A stretch of 64,000 nt of DNA from Mycolicibacterium sp. P1-5 (GCF_008329565.1 NZ_NPKT01000006.1:160180-224179); one strand, 5' to 3'. Positions 31,971 through 46,369 are shown, counted from the stretch's first letter. Made by a program: numbers and translations. The notes: generated by a model from the letters alone, not told the origin.

Positions 31971-33836
31971 GTGGCGGGCTCACCTACCGATGCGCAGCTG
32001 AGCTTCGCCGATGTCGACCCCGCGACCGACGTGTCGCTGCGGGACACCACGTTCGTGGTCGTCGACCTGGAGACCACCGGCGGGCGGGCCAACGCATCGG
32101 CCGACGGCTCCCGCGATGCCATCACCGAGATCGGCGCCGTCAAGGTTCGCGGCGGTGAGGTGCTCGGTGAGTTCGCCACCCTGGTCGACCCACAGCGCTC
32201 CATTCCGCCGCAGATCGTCCGGCTCACCGGGATCACCACCGCGATGGTGCACGACGCGCCGACGATCGCCTCGGTGTTGCCGATGTTCCTCGAATTCGCC
32301 CGTGGCGCCGTGCTGGTCGCCCACAACGCCGGCTTCGACATCGGCTTTCTGAAGTCCGCCGCCGAACAGTGCGCCATCCCGTGGCCCCGACCGCAGGTGC
32401 TGTGCACGGTGAAGCTGGCCCGCCGTGTGCTGACCCGCGAGGAGGCGCCAAGCGTGCGGCTGTCCACGCTGGCCGCGCTCGTCGGCTCCGCGACCACACC
32501 GACGCACCGTGCGCTCGATGACGCCCGCGCCACCGTGGACGTGCTGCACGCCTTGATCGAGCGCGTCGGCAATCAGGGTGTGCACACCTACAGCGACCTG
32601 CGCGGGTACCTGCCCAACATCTCCAATGCCCAACGCAGTAAACGGGTTCTGGCCCGCAACCTGCCGCACCGGCCCGGGGTGTACCTGTTCCGCGGGCCGA
32701 AGGCCGAGGTGCTCTATATCGGAACCGCCACCGATCTGCACCGCCGGGTCGGCCAGTACTTCAACGGCGCCGATCCGCGCGGTCGGATGAAGGAGATGGT
32801 GGCGCTGGCGACGGCGGTCGAGCACGTCGAATGCGCCCACGCGCTGGAAGCCGGGGTGCGCGAGCTGCGACTGCTGGCCGCGCACGCGCCGCCGTACAAC
32901 CGCCGCTCCCGCTTCCCGCACCGCTGGTGGTGGGTGGTGCTGAGTGACGAGGCGTTCCCACGGCTTTCCGTGGTCCGCGAACCCCGACACGACCGGGCGG
33001 TCGGCCCGTTCCGGTCGCGGGCCGACGCCGTCGACACCGCCCAACTCGTCGCCCGGTTCACCGGTGTACGCACCTGCACCAGCCGCATCGGCCGTGCGGG
33101 CGAGCACGGACCCGCCTGTCCGGATCGTGAGGTCTCCCCCTGTCCGGCACCGCGCGGCATCACGGCTGCGGACTACGCGGCCACGACGCAACGCGCGGCC
33201 GCATTGATCGAAGGCCTGGACAACGGAGCGCTCTGCGCGGCGGTCGATCAAGTCGGCGAGCTGGCGCAGAAATCCCGCTACGAGAGCGCCGCTCGGCTGC
33301 GCGACCACATCGCCGCTGCCGTCGACGTGCTGTGGCGCGGCCAGCGCCTGCGGTCGCTCAGTGCTGTGGAAGAACTCGTTGCCGCCGCACCGGACGGCGC
33401 GGGCGGCTGGCAGCTGGCGGTCATCCGGCACGGGCAACTCGCCGGAGCCGGAGTCGCCCCCCGTCGCGTCCCACCGATGCCGGTGATCGAAGCCCTGCAG
33501 GCCGGGGCGCAGGTCGTGCTTCCCCGGTCCGCCCCCCTGGGCGGCGCGCTGGTCGAGGAGACCGCCCTGATCGCCCGCTGGATCAACGCGTCAGGTGTTC
33601 GAATCGTCAGCGCCACAACGGGGTTGGCATCACCGCTCGCCTCCGCGGGTCCGTGGGCCCAGTGGGCGGCGACGGCCCGATCGGCTCGACTGGCCGCCGA
33701 ACAGCTCACCTCAGAGCTGCTGGCTGAACCGCACCCAACGCGCCAGGAGCTGCTCGGCCGCACCGGAGTCGATCGCCTCCGCGGCACGGGCCAGCCCGTC
33801 CTCCCAGCACGGCAGCCATTCGGCGTGGCTGGATAG
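31971..33836 (+). CDS. Fused DEDDh exonuclease and UvrC-like GIY-YIG nuclease (Rv2191-like)
   Basis: A 621-residue two-part nuclease. The N-terminal DnaQ-type 3'-5' exonuclease domain has VDLETTGG at 31-38, VAHNAGFD, and [10 protein letters not shown] for the DEDDh metal site. The second half resembles the UvrC N-terminus: a GIY-YIG domain around [18 protein letters not shown], then cysteine and UVR-like segments ([24 protein letters not shown]). The GTG at 31971 was chosen because it follows a complete damage promoter at leaderless distance. An earlier start would overlap the promoter and the divergent gene. It probably processes DNA in repair. The last 126 bases overlap convergent trpD. Confidence 0.9.
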   Translation: MAGSPTDAQLSFADVDPATDVSLRDTTFVVVDLETTGGRANASADGSRDAITEIGAVKVRGGEVLGEFATLVDPQRSIPPQIVRLTGITTAMVHDAPTIASVLPMFLEFARGAVLVAHNAGFDIGFLKSAAEQCAIPWPRPQVLCTVKLARRVLTREEAPSVRLSTLAALVGSATTPTHRALDDARATVDVLHALIERVGNQGVHTYSDLRGYLPNISNAQRSKRVLARNLPHRPGVYLFRGPKAEVLYIGTATDLHRRVGQYFNGADPRGRMKEMVALATAVEHVECAHALEAGVRELRLLAAHAPPYNRRSRFPHRWWWVVLSDEAFPRLSVVREPRHDRAVGPFRSRADAVDTAQLVARFTGVRTCTSRIGRAGEHGPACPDREVSPCPAPRGITAADYAATTQRAAALIEGLDNGALCAAVDQVGELAQKSRYESAARLRDHIAAAVDVLWRGQRLRSLSAVEELVAAAPDGAGGWQLAVIRHGQLAGAGVAPRRVPPMPVIEALQAGAQVVLPRSAPLGGALVEETALIARWINASGVRIVSATTGLASPLASAGPWAQWAATARSARLAAEQLTSELLAEPHPTRQELLGRTGVDRLRGTGQPVLPARQPFGVAG

Positions 33837-34793
33837 TCCGCCGTGGGCGACCATCGCCCCCGCCGCGTTGAGGATCACCGCGTCCCGCACGGGTCCCTTC
33901 GCGCCGCCGAGCACGTTGCGCGCCTCCTCGGCGTTCTCGTCGGCCTCCCCGCCGACCAACTCCTCGACGCGAGCCCGCGGGAAGCCGAAGCCGAGCGGGT
34001 CGAAGGTCAACTTGTCGATGGTGCCTGCCTGCACCCGCCAGATCGTGCTCGTGGTCGTGGTGGTCAATTCGTCGAGGCCGTCGTCGCCGTGCACCACGAG
34101 CACACTGCTGCGGCGGGCGGCGAACACTCCGGCCATCACCTCGGCCAGATCACCGAACGCGCACCCGATCAGCCCGGCGCGCGGGCTGGCCGGATTGGTC
34201 AGCGGCCCAAGCAGATTGAATACCGTCGGCACCCCGATCTCACGGCGCGGCGGCCCGGCGAACTTGTAGGACGGATGGAACACCGGCGCGAAACAGAACC
34301 CGATGCCCACCTCCTGGACGCAGCGGGCCACCTCGCTCGGACCGAGATCGATGCGCACCCCGAGCGCCTCGAGCATGTCGGCGCCGCCGCTCTTGGACGA
34401 CGCCGCGCGGTTGCCGTGTTTGACCACCGGCACACCGGCAGCGGCGACCACGATCGCCGACATCGTCGAGAGGTTGACGGTGTTGGCGCGATCGCCGCCG
34501 GTTCCGACGATGTCGACGGTGTCGGTGCCGATCTCGTCGGTGGGCACCAAGCGCGCGTAGCGCAGCATCGTGTCGGCCAACTCGCGCACCTCGGCGGCGG
34601 TCGGCCGTTTCATCTTCATCGACACGCCGAAGGCGGCGATCTGAGCCGGTGTCGCGACCCCGCTCATGATCTGGTCCATCGCCCAGCCCGCCTGCCCGGG
34701 CATCAGTTCCAGGCTGGCCGTCAACCGGTCCAGGACCTGCGGCCACGTCGTGTCCGACGAGCCGGCGCCGGGCGAGGAAAGCGGGTGAGTCAC
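33711..34793 (-). CDS. trpD: Anthranilate phosphoribosyltransferase
   Basis: Transfers phosphoribose from PRPP to anthranilate, the second step of tryptophan synthesis. From the GTG at 34793 the protein is 360 residues. The PRPP-binding [15 protein letters not shown], the [11 protein letters not shown] anthranilate-site motif and the [10 protein letters not shown] stretch are intact. It stands apart from other trp genes, as in M. tuberculosis (Rv2192c). The C-terminal codons overlap the end of the nuclease gene on the other strand. The start is divergent from ctaE with 112 bases between. Confidence 0.94.
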   Translation of the reverse strand: MTHPLSSPGAGSSDTTWPQVLDRLTASLELMPGQAGWAMDQIMSGVATPAQIAAFGVSMKMKRPTAAEVRELADTMLRYARLVPTDEIGTDTVDIVGTGGDRANTVNLSTMSAIVVAAAGVPVVKHGNRAASSKSGGADMLEALGVRIDLGPSEVARCVQEVGIGFCFAPVFHPSYKFAGPPRREIGVPTVFNLLGPLTNPASPRAGLIGCAFGDLAEVMAGVFAARRSSVLVVHGDDGLDELTTTTTSTIWRVQAGTIDKLTFDPLGFGFPRARVEELVGGEADENAEEARNVLGGAKGPVRDAVILNAAGAMVAHGGLSSHAEWLPCWEDGLARAAEAIDSGAAEQLLARWVRFSQQL

Positions 34794-34851
34794 GCGCCGA
34801 TGTTCCCATGCCGCCGGGCATCTCCACACGCCGGATTCCCGACAGTTGTGA

Positions 34852-35517
<666 letters not shown>

Positions 35518-35528
35518 GAAGGGGTTCG

Positions 35529-36371
35529 ATGCTCAAGAGATCGGGGCTGCCCAAATCTCCGATGAGCGAGAAGTCGCGTCGCCGGCTTCGTCGCCGCCTG
35601 ACCGGTGCGGTCCTGCTGCTGGTCGGCCTCGGTGTCGCCGGTGGCCTGGCCGCCACGCTGACGCCCACGCCTCAGGTGGCGGTAGCCGACGAATCGCAGT
35701 CCGCTCTGCTGCGCACCGGTAAACAGTTGTTCGACACCTCGTGTGTCACCTGCCACGGCGCCAACCTCCAGGGCGTCCAGGGCCGCGGGCCCAGCCTGAT
35801 CGGCGTCGGCGAGGCCGCGGTGTACTTCCAGGTCTCCACCGGCCGCATGCCGGCGATGCGCGGCGAGGCCCAGGCTCCCCGCAAGGACCCGATCTTCGAC
35901 GAGGCCCAGATCGACGCGCTCGGCGCCTACGTCCAGGCCAACGGCGGCGGACCGCTCGCCCCCCGCGATGCCAACGGCCAGATCGCCGACCACTCGCTGC
36001 TCGGCAACGACGTCGCCCGCGGTGGCGACCTGTTCCGGCTCAACTGCGCCTCGTGCCACAACTTCACCGGCAAGGGCGGCGCTCTGTCGTCGGGCAAGTA
36101 CGCGCCCAACCTCGAGCCGGCCAGCCCGGCCCAGATCTACACCGCGATGCTGACCGGTCCGCAGAACATGCCCAAGTTCAGTGACCACCAGCTCTCTCCG
36201 GAGGAGAAGCGGGACATCGTCGCCTACGTGCGCATGGCGACCCACGCGCCGGATCCCGGCGGCTACGGCCTCGGCGGCTTCGGACCGTCGTCCGAGGGCA
36301 TGGCGGCCTGGATCATCGGCATGGTCGCCGTCATCGCGGCGGCTCTGTGGATCGGAGCGAGATCATCATGA
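35529..36371 (+). CDS. qcrC: Diheme cytochrome c subunit QcrC of the bc1 complex
   Basis: Extracytoplasmic diheme cytochrome cc that replaces a soluble cytochrome c by bridging bc1 and aa3. From the ATG at 35529 it is 280 residues, the family length. The N-terminal membrane helix is at about 24-42. The two heme-binding motifs are CVTCH (about 71-75) and CASCH (about 173-177). A C-terminal helix (about 255-275) anchors the protein again. GAAGGGG precedes this ATG closely. Another ATG at 35514, overlapping the ctaE stop, is an alternative. Confidence 0.95.
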   Translation: MLKRSGLPKSPMSEKSRRRLRRRLTGAVLLLVGLGVAGGLAATLTPTPQVAVADESQSALLRTGKQLFDTSCVTCHGANLQGVQGRGPSLIGVGEAAVYFQVSTGRMPAMRGEAQAPRKDPIFDEAQIDALGAYVQANGGGPLAPRDANGQIADHSLLGNDVARGGDLFRLNCASCHNFTGKGGALSSGKYAPNLEPASPAQIYTAMLTGPQNMPKFSDHQLSPEEKRDIVAYVRMATHAPDPGGYGLGGFGPSSEGMAAWIIGMVAVIAAALWIGARSS

Positions 36372-37564
36372 GTGACGACGTGAAAAAGGGAACCGACGTA
36401 CCCGAACACGCCGGCGTGGTGGGCCAGCCCACCGACGCGGAGCTGGCCACGATGTCGCGCGACGATCTGGTCGATCTCGGCGGCCGGATCGACGGCGTCG
36501 AGACCATCCTCAAGGAGCCCCGCTGGCCGGTTGAGGGCACCAAAGCCGAGAAGCGTGCCGCGCGGGTGGTGTCGCTCTGGCTGCTGATCGGCGGCCTGTT
36601 CGGGTTGGCGTTGCTGCTGGTGTTCCTGTTCTGGCCGTGGCAGTGGGACGGCTCCAACGAGCGTTCCCTGTCCGAGTTGGCGACCCCGCTCTACGGCCTG
36701 ACCTTCGGCATGTCGATCCTGGCGATCGGCATCGGCGCGGTGCTCTACCAGAAGAAATTCATCCCCGAGGAGATCTCGGTTCAACAGCGTCACGACGGCG
36801 CCTCCCCGGAGATCGCGCGCAAGACCGTCGTGGCCAACCTCACCGATGCACTCGAGGGCTCGACGATCAAGCGGCGCAAGCTGGTTGGGCTGTCGCTCGG
36901 CATCGGGCTGGGCGCGTTCGGCGCGGGCACGCTGGTGGCGTTCATCGGTGGCCTGATCAAGAACCCGTGGAAGCCCGTGGTGCCCACCGCCGAAGGCAAG
37001 AAGGCGGTGCTGTGGACCTCGGGGTGGACCCCTCGGTTCGCCGGCGAGAAGATCTACCTGGCGCGGGCCACCGGCCTGCCGGGCGAGTCGCCGTTCGTCA
37101 AGATGCGGCCTGCGGACCTCGACGCCGGCGGCATGGAGACGGTGTTCCCGTGGCGTGAGAGCGACGGCGACGGCACGACCGTCGAAAGTCACGAGCGTTT
37201 GTCGGAAATCGCGATGGGCGTTCGCAATCCGGTGATGTTGATCCGCATCAAGCCCTCCGACATCTCCAAAGTGGTCAAGCGGCAGGGCCAGGAGAGCTTC
37301 AACTTCGGTGAACTGTTCGCCTACACCAAGGTCTGCTCGCATCTGGGCTGCCCGGCCTCGCTGTACGAGCAGCAGACCTACCGCATCCTGTGCCCGTGCC
37401 ACCAGTCGCAGTTCGACGCACTGCATTTCGCACGGCCGATATTCGGTCCGGCTGCGCGCGCATTGGCGCAGTTGCCGATCACCATTGACTCCGACGGTTA
37501 TCTGGTCGCCAACGGTGACTTCGCCGAACCCGTCGGACCCGCATTCTGGGAGCGCACATCATGA
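36368..37564 (+). CDS. qcrA: Rieske iron-sulfur subunit QcrA of the bc1 complex
   Basis: Rieske protein of 398 residues with the actinobacterial layout: a cytoplasmic N-terminus, three membrane helices (about 65-90, 105-125 and 178-200) and a C-terminal extracytoplasmic domain. The 2Fe-2S ligands are in CSHLGC (about 322-327) and CPCHQSQ (about 341-347), so one Cys-His pair lies in each loop. The ATG overlaps the qcrC stop (ATGA), and its own stop overlaps the qcrB ATG likewise. It passes electrons from menaquinol to QcrC. Confidence 0.95.
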   Translation: MSDDVKKGTDVPEHAGVVGQPTDAELATMSRDDLVDLGGRIDGVETILKEPRWPVEGTKAEKRAARVVSLWLLIGGLFGLALLLVFLFWPWQWDGSNERSLSELATPLYGLTFGMSILAIGIGAVLYQKKFIPEEISVQQRHDGASPEIARKTVVANLTDALEGSTIKRRKLVGLSLGIGLGAFGAGTLVAFIGGLIKNPWKPVVPTAEGKKAVLWTSGWTPRFAGEKIYLARATGLPGESPFVKMRPADLDAGGMETVFPWRESDGDGTTVESHERLSEIAMGVRNPVMLIRIKPSDISKVVKRQGQESFNFGELFAYTKVCSHLGCPASLYEQQTYRILCPCHQSQFDALHFARPIFGPAARALAQLPITIDSDGYLVANGDFAEPVGPAFWERTS

Positions 37565-39255
37565 GTCCGAAACTCAACGATGCCCTGGCCAAGCAGGGCG
37601 AAGCCATCGACTCTCGCTACCACCCGTCGGCCGCGGTTCGGCGTCAGCTGAACAAGGTCTTCCCAACGCACTGGTCGTTCCTGCTGGGCGAGATCGCGAT
37701 GTACAGCTTCATCGTGCTCCTGCTCACCGGCGTGTACCTGACGTTGTTCTTCGACCCGTCGATGGCTGAAGTGACGTATCAGGGTGTGTACCAACCCCTT
37801 CGGGGTGTCGAGATGTCGAAGGCATTCGCCTCGACCCTGGACATCAGCTTCGAGATACGCGGTGGCCTGTTCGTCCGGCAGATCCACCACTGGGCGGCGC
37901 TGCTGTTCGCCGCGGCGATCATGGTGCACCTGGCTCGTATCTTCTTCACCGGCGCGTTCCGCCGGCCCCGCGAGGCGAACTGGGTCATCGGTTCGCTGCT
38001 GCTGATCCTGGCGATGTTCGAGGGTTACTTCGGTTACTCGCTGCCCGACGACCTGTTGTCCGGCATCGGCATTCGCGCGGCGCTCTCGTCGATCACGATG
38101 AGCGTCCCGATCGTCGGAACCTGGTTGCACTGGGCACTGTTCGGCGGTGACTTCCCCTGCGGCGGGCTCGGATACCAGTGCAGCGCGGTGGGCACCCTGC
38201 TCCCCCGGATGTACGCACTGCACATCCTGCTGATCCCCGGAATCATTCTGGCGCTCATCGGTGTTCACCTCGCGCTGGTCTGGTTCCAGAAGCACACCCA
38301 GTTCCCCGGCCCCGGCCGCACCGAGAAGAACGTCGTCGGCGTTCGCGTCATGCCGGTCTTCGCGGTCAAGTCCGGTGCGTTCTTCGCGCTGACCGTGGGC
38401 ATCCTCGGTCTGATGGGTGGCTTGCTCCAGATCAACCCGATCTGGCAGCTCGGCCCCTACAAGCCGTCGCAGGTCTCGGCCGGTAGTCAGCCCGACTTCT
38501 ACATGATGTGGACGGAAGGCCTGGCCCGTATCTTCCCGCCGTGGGAGCTCTACTTCTGGCACCACACCATCCCGGCGGCGTTCTGGGTCGCACTGGTCAT
38601 GGGTCTGGTGTTCGGACTCTTGGTCGCCTACCCCTTCCTGGAGAAGAAGTTCACCGGGGACACCACGCACCACAACCTGTTGCAGCGCCCACGTGACGCT
38701 CCGACACGTACCGCGATCGGCGCGATGGCGATCTCGCTGTACATGGTGTGGACGCTGGCCGCGATGAACGACGTCATCGCGCTCAAGTTCCACATCTCCC
38801 TGAACGCGACGACGTGGATCGGCCGGATCGGCTCGCTGGTGTTGCCGCCGCTGATCTTCTTCATCGCTTACCGGTGGGCGGTCGGCCTGCAGCGCAGCGA
38901 TCGTGAGGTGCTCGAGCACGGCATCGAGACGGGCATCATCAAGCGGTTGCCGCACGGTGCCTACGTCGAGCTGCATCAGCCGCTGGGCCCCGTCGATGAG
39001 CATGGCCACCCGCTTCCGCTGGCGTACCAGGGAGCGGCTCTGCCCAAGCGGATGAACAAGCTCGGCTCGGGCGGCCGCACCGGTCACGGCAGCTTCCTCA
39101 CCGCCGACCCGGCGTCCGAGGACGCCGCGCTCAACGAGGCAGCACACGTCTCCGAGCACCGCACGCTCACCGCCCTGCGCGAATGGCAGGACGGCGAGCA
39201 CAACGGCAACGGCAGCGGCAACGGCAACGGAAGTGGCAACGGCCACCACCACTAG
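37561..39255 (+). CDS. qcrB: Cytochrome b subunit QcrB with Asn/Gly/Ser-rich C-terminal tail
   Basis: Cytochrome b of the bc1 complex, 564 residues, carrying hemes bL and bH through histidine pairs on helices II and IV ([10 protein letters not shown] and [14 protein letters not shown] segments). It forms the quinol sites targeted by telacebec-type inhibitors. The eight core helices are present. The long cytoplasmic extension is usual for mycobacteria, but its end is a low-complexity run of NG and SG pairs finishing in three histidines. It closes the operon; a strong hairpin terminator follows within 10 bases. Confidence 0.96.
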   Translation: MSPKLNDALAKQGEAIDSRYHPSAAVRRQLNKVFPTHWSFLLGEIAMYSFIVLLLTGVYLTLFFDPSMAEVTYQGVYQPLRGVEMSKAFASTLDISFEIRGGLFVRQIHHWAALLFAAAIMVHLARIFFTGAFRRPREANWVIGSLLLILAMFEGYFGYSLPDDLLSGIGIRAALSSITMSVPIVGTWLHWALFGGDFPCGGLGYQCSAVGTLLPRMYALHILLIPGIILALIGVHLALVWFQKHTQFPGPGRTEKNVVGVRVMPVFAVKSGAFFALTVGILGLMGGLLQINPIWQLGPYKPSQVSAGSQPDFYMMWTEGLARIFPPWELYFWHHTIPAAFWVALVMGLVFGLLVAYPFLEKKFTGDTTHHNLLQRPRDAPTRTAIGAMAISLYMVWTLAAMNDVIALKFHISLNATTWIGRIGSLVLPPLIFFIAYRWAVGLQRSDREVLEHGIETGIIKRLPHGAYVELHQPLGPVDEHGHPLPLAYQGAALPKRMNKLGSGGRTGHGSFLTADPASEDAALNEAAHVSEHRTLTALREWQDGEHNGNGSGNGNGSGNGHHH

Positions 39256-39264
39256 AAGCAAATG

Positions 39265-39300
39265 AAGAAACCCCTGGCGCTCAGGCGCCGGGGGTTTCTT
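39265..39300. terminator. Bidirectional intrinsic terminator after qcrB
   Basis: Nearly perfect inverted repeat with arms AAGAAACCCCTGGCGC and GGCGCCGGGGGTTTCTT around a TCA loop, ending in a short T-rich run. It sits just after the qcrB stop and before the convergent membrane-protein gene, so it can stop transcription from the left and perhaps from the right. Confidence 0.85.
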
Positions 39301-39369
39301 CGTTGAGTGAGCGCTCGGGTCACAATCCGAAGTGGATCCGCGAACCTCAGCGCTCAATCAGTGACCAAG

Positions 39370-40056
39370 CTAGGCCGGAACTGCCTCTTCCACCGCGCCG
39401 TGCAGCTGACGCAGGTAGGTCACCGGGATCACCGGCATCGCGACCGTGATGACCGCCGCCAGGCCCAGCGCCACCCAGGCCGCGGTGTCGTTGTTCACTG
39501 CCATCAGATAGGTCGCGGTCGAAACTCCCACCAGCGCCAGGCCGATCGCACCGGCCAGCATGACCGTGCAGCGCAGCCAGAGCCGGTCCAGCTCGGTGGC
39601 CGGGACCAACGGATCAGCTCGCCGCGACGCCGACGACTGGGCGAAATCGGGCTGATACCGCTCGTACGGATCCACTGTCGAGCCGAAGACCTTCATCTTC
39701 TCGGTGGGTGCCTCGGTGCCACGAACAGGGGCCGCAGCGGCGGTCGTGGGCCGCGGCGGGGGCGCCTTGGCCGGCTCCGACGTCAGCCGCGAATCGGACT
39801 GCGCCGCCCGGCGTGCGCGGATCAGCAGCGGGATCGCGCCGAGAATGATCACCGCCGACACGATGATGATGCTGTACAACAGCCACGGGGTATGCGAGCC
39901 ACCGGCGCTTGCGGCGTGCCCGCGGCTCATGTCGACCAGCGCGACGATCGCGATCACCGTCACGGCCAGCAACACCAGCCAGATCGCGCCGCATACGCCG
40001 ACCAATAGGCGGTCCACCGTCTCGGGCGACCGGCGGTCTTCGGTATCTGTAGTCAT
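39370..40056 (-). CDS. Membrane protein of unknown function (Rv2197c-like)
   Basis: A 228-residue protein with four predicted membrane helices in two hairpins (about 18-42, 60-80, 165-185 and 192-212). The connecting cytoplasmic loop is Pro/Ala-rich and contains EKMKVFGSTVDPYERYQPDF. The ATG shares one base with the mmpS3 stop (TGATG), so the two are co-translated. It corresponds by position to M. tuberculosis Rv2197c. Its steady association with respiratory genes suggests a link to the supercomplex, which is inference. Confidence 0.75.
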   Translation of the reverse strand: MTTDTEDRRSPETVDRLLVGVCGAIWLVLLAVTVIAIVALVDMSRGHAASAGGSHTPWLLYSIIIVSAVIILGAIPLLIRARRAAQSDSRLTSEPAKAPPPRPTTAAAAPVRGTEAPTEKMKVFGSTVDPYERYQPDFAQSSASRRADPLVPATELDRLWLRCTVMLAGAIGLALVGVSTATYLMAVNNDTAAWVALGLAAVITVAMPVIPVTYLRQLHGAVEEAVPA

Positions 40057-40880
40057 CAGCAGCTCGTTTGCGCAGCGTTGTTCTGGTTCGACGACAACAC
40101 CTGGCCGTCGCTGGTCGTGATCGAGCAGTTCAGTCTGCTCACCAGGAACAGGCTGGAAGCCTGCACCGAGCCGACATCAGACTGGGAGATCGGCGTCACC
40201 GTCAGCGACCACGGGATGTAGACGTTGCGCTGAGTGCGCTGGCGGCCTGAGGCGTCGACATAGGTCACCGAGATGATGTCTCCCGGCGCTTTGGTGCCGG
40301 TCACCGTGTAGGTGACCTGGCGCGGCCCGGCCGGTGTCGTCGAGGTTCTGGCCGGGGCCGGCGGGGCGGTCGTCGTGGTCACGGGTGGTGGTGCCTCCGT
40401 CGTCGCTGGCGGGGGTGGTGGTGGCGGTGGTGCGGGCGGTTCGGTCGTCACCGTAACCGTTTGCGGAGGCGGTGGCGGCGGCGGCTCCGTCGTGGCCGGA
40501 GGTGGCGGTGGGGGCGGCGGCTGAGTCGTGGTGATCTCGTCCTGGACCGGCGGCGGTTTGACCGTCGTTGTCGTCGCCGGCGTCGCCAGCTGGTTGGTGT
40601 CGGTACTGGTCACCAACAACGACACCGATACCACCAGGGCAACGGCGGCGACGATTGCGGTGACCCCGACGACCCACGGCCACCTCGGTGGCTGCGCTTC
40701 CTCGATGTACTCGGTACCCGCGTCGTAGTTGTCGTAGTCATACAAAGCGGGATCGGGCGCAACGAAGGGACCAGCGGTGTATTGCTCGGACTCGGGCGCA
40801 GAATAGGCCTCAAAGCCTGTGCCGGTGGGTGTCTCACCCACCGCGCCCGACTCCTCATCCGGCGGATTCGGCCCGCTCAT
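40056..40880 (-). CDS. mmpS3: MmpS3 membrane protein with long Pro/Thr-rich linker
   Basis: A 274-residue single-pass MmpS family protein. Its acidic, Tyr/Asp-rich cytoplasmic tail (1-65) is followed by one membrane helix (about 68-90). A long extracytoplasmic Pro/Thr linker (about 100-190) contains runs of up to eight prolines. The C-terminal MmpS beta-domain has two cysteines that may form a disulfide. Other MmpS proteins partner MmpL transporters, but no mmpL gene is nearby. AGAGGA precedes the ATG. It lies downstream of ctaC-ctaF on the same strand as in M. tuberculosis (Rv2198c). Confidence 0.88.
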   Translation of the reverse strand: MSGPNPPDEESGAVGETPTGTGFEAYSAPESEQYTAGPFVAPDPALYDYDNYDAGTEYIEEAQPPRWPWVVGVTAIVAAVALVVSVSLLVTSTDTNQLATPATTTTVKPPPVQDEITTTQPPPPPPPPATTEPPPPPPPQTVTVTTEPPAPPPPPPPPATTEAPPPVTTTTAPPAPARTSTTPAGPRQVTYTVTGTKAPGDIISVTYVDASGRQRTQRNVYIPWSLTVTPISQSDVGSVQASSLFLVSRLNCSITTSDGQVLSSNQNNAAQTSC

Positions 40881-41054
40881 GCTCGCCTGTCCTCTTTCGA
40901 CTACATCACCGCGGCACGCGGGCCAAGGATTGGCACGCAGCGTGCCGACGGCTCCCGTTGCCCTGGCAAGACCCTACCCAACCCGGCACACCGGATACGA
41001 CGCAGCACGCCTGAGGAGCCAAGTGATGTCTCGATTGTGACCTTCGTGCAGGTC
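40881..41054. other. Intergenic region between mmpS3 and ctaF
   Basis: These 174 bases hold the mmpS3 leader and a small perfect hairpin (GGCACG, three bases, CGTGCC at 40932-40946). No U-tract accompanies it. The spacing suggests that mmpS3 has its own promoter rather than depending only on ctaC. Confidence 0.35.
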
Positions 41055-41474
41055 TCAGTGCTTCTCGGGGCCGATGTAGTACTCGAACACCAGACCGCAC
41101 ACTGCAGCGATCACGAAGACCACACCGGCCGCGATCAGCCAGGGCAACCACAGCGCGGCTCCGACGGCGGTGGTCGAGAAGGACAGCGCGATCAGAATCG
41201 GCCACCAGCTGTGCGGCGCGTAGAAGCCCAACTCCCCTGCGCCGTCGCTGATTTCAGCATCCTCGTAGTCCTCGGGACGGGTGTCGAGGCGCCGAGCAAC
41301 GAACCGGAAGAAGGTACCGGTGATCAGCGACAGGCCGGCGGTGAGCACCAGCGCGGTGGTGCCGGCCCACTCGATGCCGCCGTACTGGAAGACCGCCGTC
41401 AGCGCGCCGTAGACGATCGCGGCGAGGACGAAGAAGGCGGTCAGGATTTCAAAGAGCCTGGCTTCGATGTGCAT
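41055..41474 (-). CDS. ctaF: Cytochrome c oxidase subunit IV, actinobacterial type
   Basis: A 139-residue membrane subunit of the aa3 oxidase specific to actinobacteria. It begins [20 protein letters not shown] and has four helices: two N-terminal (about 8-27 and 37-58) and two C-terminal (about 92-110 and 114-132). The ATG start lies ten bases after the ctaC stop. It stabilises the oxidase within the bc1-aa3 supercomplex in structures of M. smegmatis. It matches Rv2199c in size and place. Confidence 0.92.
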   Translation of the reverse strand: MHIEARLFEILTAFFVLAAIVYGALTAVFQYGGIEWAGTTALVLTAGLSLITGTFFRFVARRLDTRPEDYEDAEISDGAGELGFYAPHSWWPILIALSFSTTAVGAALWLPWLIAAGVVFVIAAVCGLVFEYYIGPEKH

Positions 41475-41484
41475 CTGCGGTCCC

Positions 41485-42528
41485 CTATTTGCTCGCCTGC
41501 GGGATCACTTGCTCGCCCCGACGGGTGTCGAATGGGTGCGTGGTGGTGGCCAACGGTGGCTGGTTGATCGACTGCAGCGCCTCGGCGTTGGTCTTGCCCG
41601 CGATGCGTTGCTGCAGGTATGCCTTGAAGTCGCCTGCCGACACCACTCGAACCTCGAAGTTCATCATCGAGTGGTAGGTGCCGCACATCTCGGCGCAGCG
41701 CCCGACGAACGCGCCGGTCTCGGTGATCTCGGCGACCTGGAACTTGTTCTCGGTGTGGTTGGCTTCCGGGTTCGGGAAGACGTCTCGCTTGAACAGGAAC
41801 TCCGGCACCCAGAACGAGTGGATGACGTCGGCCGAAGCGACCTGGAACTCGATGCGTTTGCCGACCGGCACCACGAGCACCGGGATCTCGTGGCTGGTGC
41901 CCTCGGTCTCGACCTTGTCGAAGTTCAGGTAGGTGCGGTCCTGCGGGTTGAGGCCACGCACCGCGCCGACCTTCTCCTCGCCGTGCTCATCCTTGCCTTC
42001 CGGCTTGGAGACCATCGCGGCCTTGCGGGCCGGGTCAGCGCCGTCGTAGTTGAGCGTGCCGTCGGAGAAGTCGACCTTCTGGTAACCGAACTTCCAGTTC
42101 CACTGGAAGGCCGTCACATCGATGACGACCTCGGGGTTGGGGTCGCGGTGCATCATCTTTTCCTGCACCACGACAGTGAAGTAGAAGAGCACGGAGATGA
42201 TGAGGAACGGGATGACCGTGAGCGCCAGTTCCAGCGGCATGTTGTAGCCGAACTGGCGCGGCAGCGGCGCGTCGTCGGGGGTGCCCTTCTTCTTGCGGTG
42301 GAACGTCACCGCCCAGAAGGTCAGGGCCCACACGATGGCGCCGACGACGAAGGCGGCAATGACCGACCAGACCCACAGGTCGCGGTTGGTGTGCGCCTCG
42401 GGGGTGATGCCCTTGGGCCAGCCCAGACCGAACACTTCCTGCCAGCTGCACCCGCTGAGGGTCAACGCCAGCGCACCAAAGGTGACGGCTAGCGCCAGCA
42501 CCCGGAACCGGGAACGGCGGGTCTTCAC
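41485..42528 (-). CDS. ctaC: Cytochrome c oxidase subunit II (CuA protein)
   Basis: CuA subunit that accepts electrons from QcrC. The 347-residue protein has a signal with a lipobox LSGC (Cys at about 27), so it is probably a lipoprotein. Two membrane helices follow (about 55-78 and 103-125), then the cupredoxin domain. CuA ligands are in HSFWVPEF and [12 protein letters not shown] (about 276-287). The GTG has AAGGAGG about eight bases upstream. It is divergent from asnB and forms an operon with ctaF. Confidence 0.95.
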   Translation of the reverse strand: MKTRRSRFRVLALAVTFGALALTLSGCSWQEVFGLGWPKGITPEAHTNRDLWVWSVIAAFVVGAIVWALTFWAVTFHRKKKGTPDDAPLPRQFGYNMPLELALTVIPFLIISVLFYFTVVVQEKMMHRDPNPEVVIDVTAFQWNWKFGYQKVDFSDGTLNYDGADPARKAAMVSKPEGKDEHGEEKVGAVRGLNPQDRTYLNFDKVETEGTSHEIPVLVVPVGKRIEFQVASADVIHSFWVPEFLFKRDVFPNPEANHTENKFQVAEITETGAFVGRCAEMCGTYHSMMNFEVRVVSAGDFKAYLQQRIAGKTNAEALQSINQPPLATTTHPFDTRRGEQVIPQASK

Positions 42529-42675
42529 GTTGGCGCCTCCTTGTATCGGGGACTGCTGGGCTCACACCGCATTTTCGTCGTCGCGGGAACTTTCCGCGCA
42601 TCGAATACTACGCAGCGTAGACCACGCCCGAACACCCAGCCCGGCACATCCGGCAGTTGCGGCATACTAGGCCCG

Positions 42676-45626
<2,951 letters not shown>

Positions 45627-45724
45627 CTAGCCTGCGTACAAGAGCCGACTATATGGCCCGGCATCGGCCCCGCTGCGGCGGGTGCTTGAAGTTTTGGCCT
45701 CCCCCCAACCCAGGAGACTTATCG

Positions 45725-46369
45725 ATGGCTGGCCCGAATCCGCCGCATCAGCAGGTCGGGGCCGCGGGCGAGCCGTACCCCGAGCAGCAGTTCGGGCCGC
45801 CCGGCACGATCCCGCCGGTCCCCTATCCCGGTGTCTACCCGGGCGCCCTCCCGCCGCCGGTGTCCTACCCGCCGAAGCCGCGCAAGCGCCGTACTGCGCT
45901 GTGGCTGAGTCTGCTCGCGCTGGTGCTCGTCGTGGGCGCCGTCACCGCGGTCCTGATCGTCCGCGAAGGGCAGCCCAGCACCACGACGGCGGGCGGCTTC
46001 AGCCAGGACGCGGCCAAGACCTCGATCACCAACTACCTGAACGCCCTGTCCAAAGGCGATACGGAAACCATCGCCCGGAACAACCTGTGCGGCATGTACG
46101 ACGGGGTCAAGGACCGCAAGTCCGATCTTGCGCTGGCCAAGCTCTCCAGCGACGCCTTCCGCAGGCAGTTCGCCGGCGCCGAGGTGACCTCGATCGACTC
46201 GGTCGTGCCGTGGTCGTCTTACCAGGCCCAGGTGCTGTTCACCATGAAGGTGGCGTCGTCGGGCAGCCGCGGCAGGCGCGGCGAGGAGCAGGGTGTGGCG
46301 CAGCTACTGCGCCAGGGCAATCAGCTGCTGGTGTGCTCATATTTATTGCGAACGGCCGCCCAGTACTGA
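45725..46369 (+). CDS. Single-pass membrane protein with proline-rich cytoplasmic tail (Rv2203-like)
   Basis: A 214-residue protein of unknown function. Residues 1-52 are Pro/Gly/Tyr-rich. A basic patch RKRR precedes one membrane helix (about 58-79). The extracytoplasmic domain (about 95-214) resembles the DUF4878/NTF2-like lumazine-type folds, with DAAKTSITNYLNALSKGD and two cysteines (NNLCGMYD and LLVCSYLLR) that could pair. The ATG is fixed by AGGAGA eight bases upstream. The position matches Rv2203. Confidence 0.78.
   Translation: MAGPNPPHQQVGAAGEPYPEQQFGPPGTIPPVPYPGVYPGALPPPVSYPPKPRKRRTALWLSLLALVLVVGAVTAVLIVREGQPSTTTAGGFSQDAAKTSITNYLNALSKGDTETIARNNLCGMYDGVKDRKSDLALAKLSSDAFRRQFAGAEVTSIDSVVPWSSYQAQVLFTMKVASSGSRGRRGEEQGVAQLLRQGNQLLVCSYLLRTAAQY

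Noticed and set aside
37498..39357. 619-residue open frame opposite qcrB
   Set aside because: It lies antisense to an unmistakable cytochrome b, with no start signals or domain, and is explained by third-position GC bias.
40380..40560. Short repeated units that at first resemble a CRISPR-like or tandem repeat array
   Set aside because: The repeats are codons for Pro/Thr runs within mmpS3. There are no unique spacers of fixed length and no cas genes.
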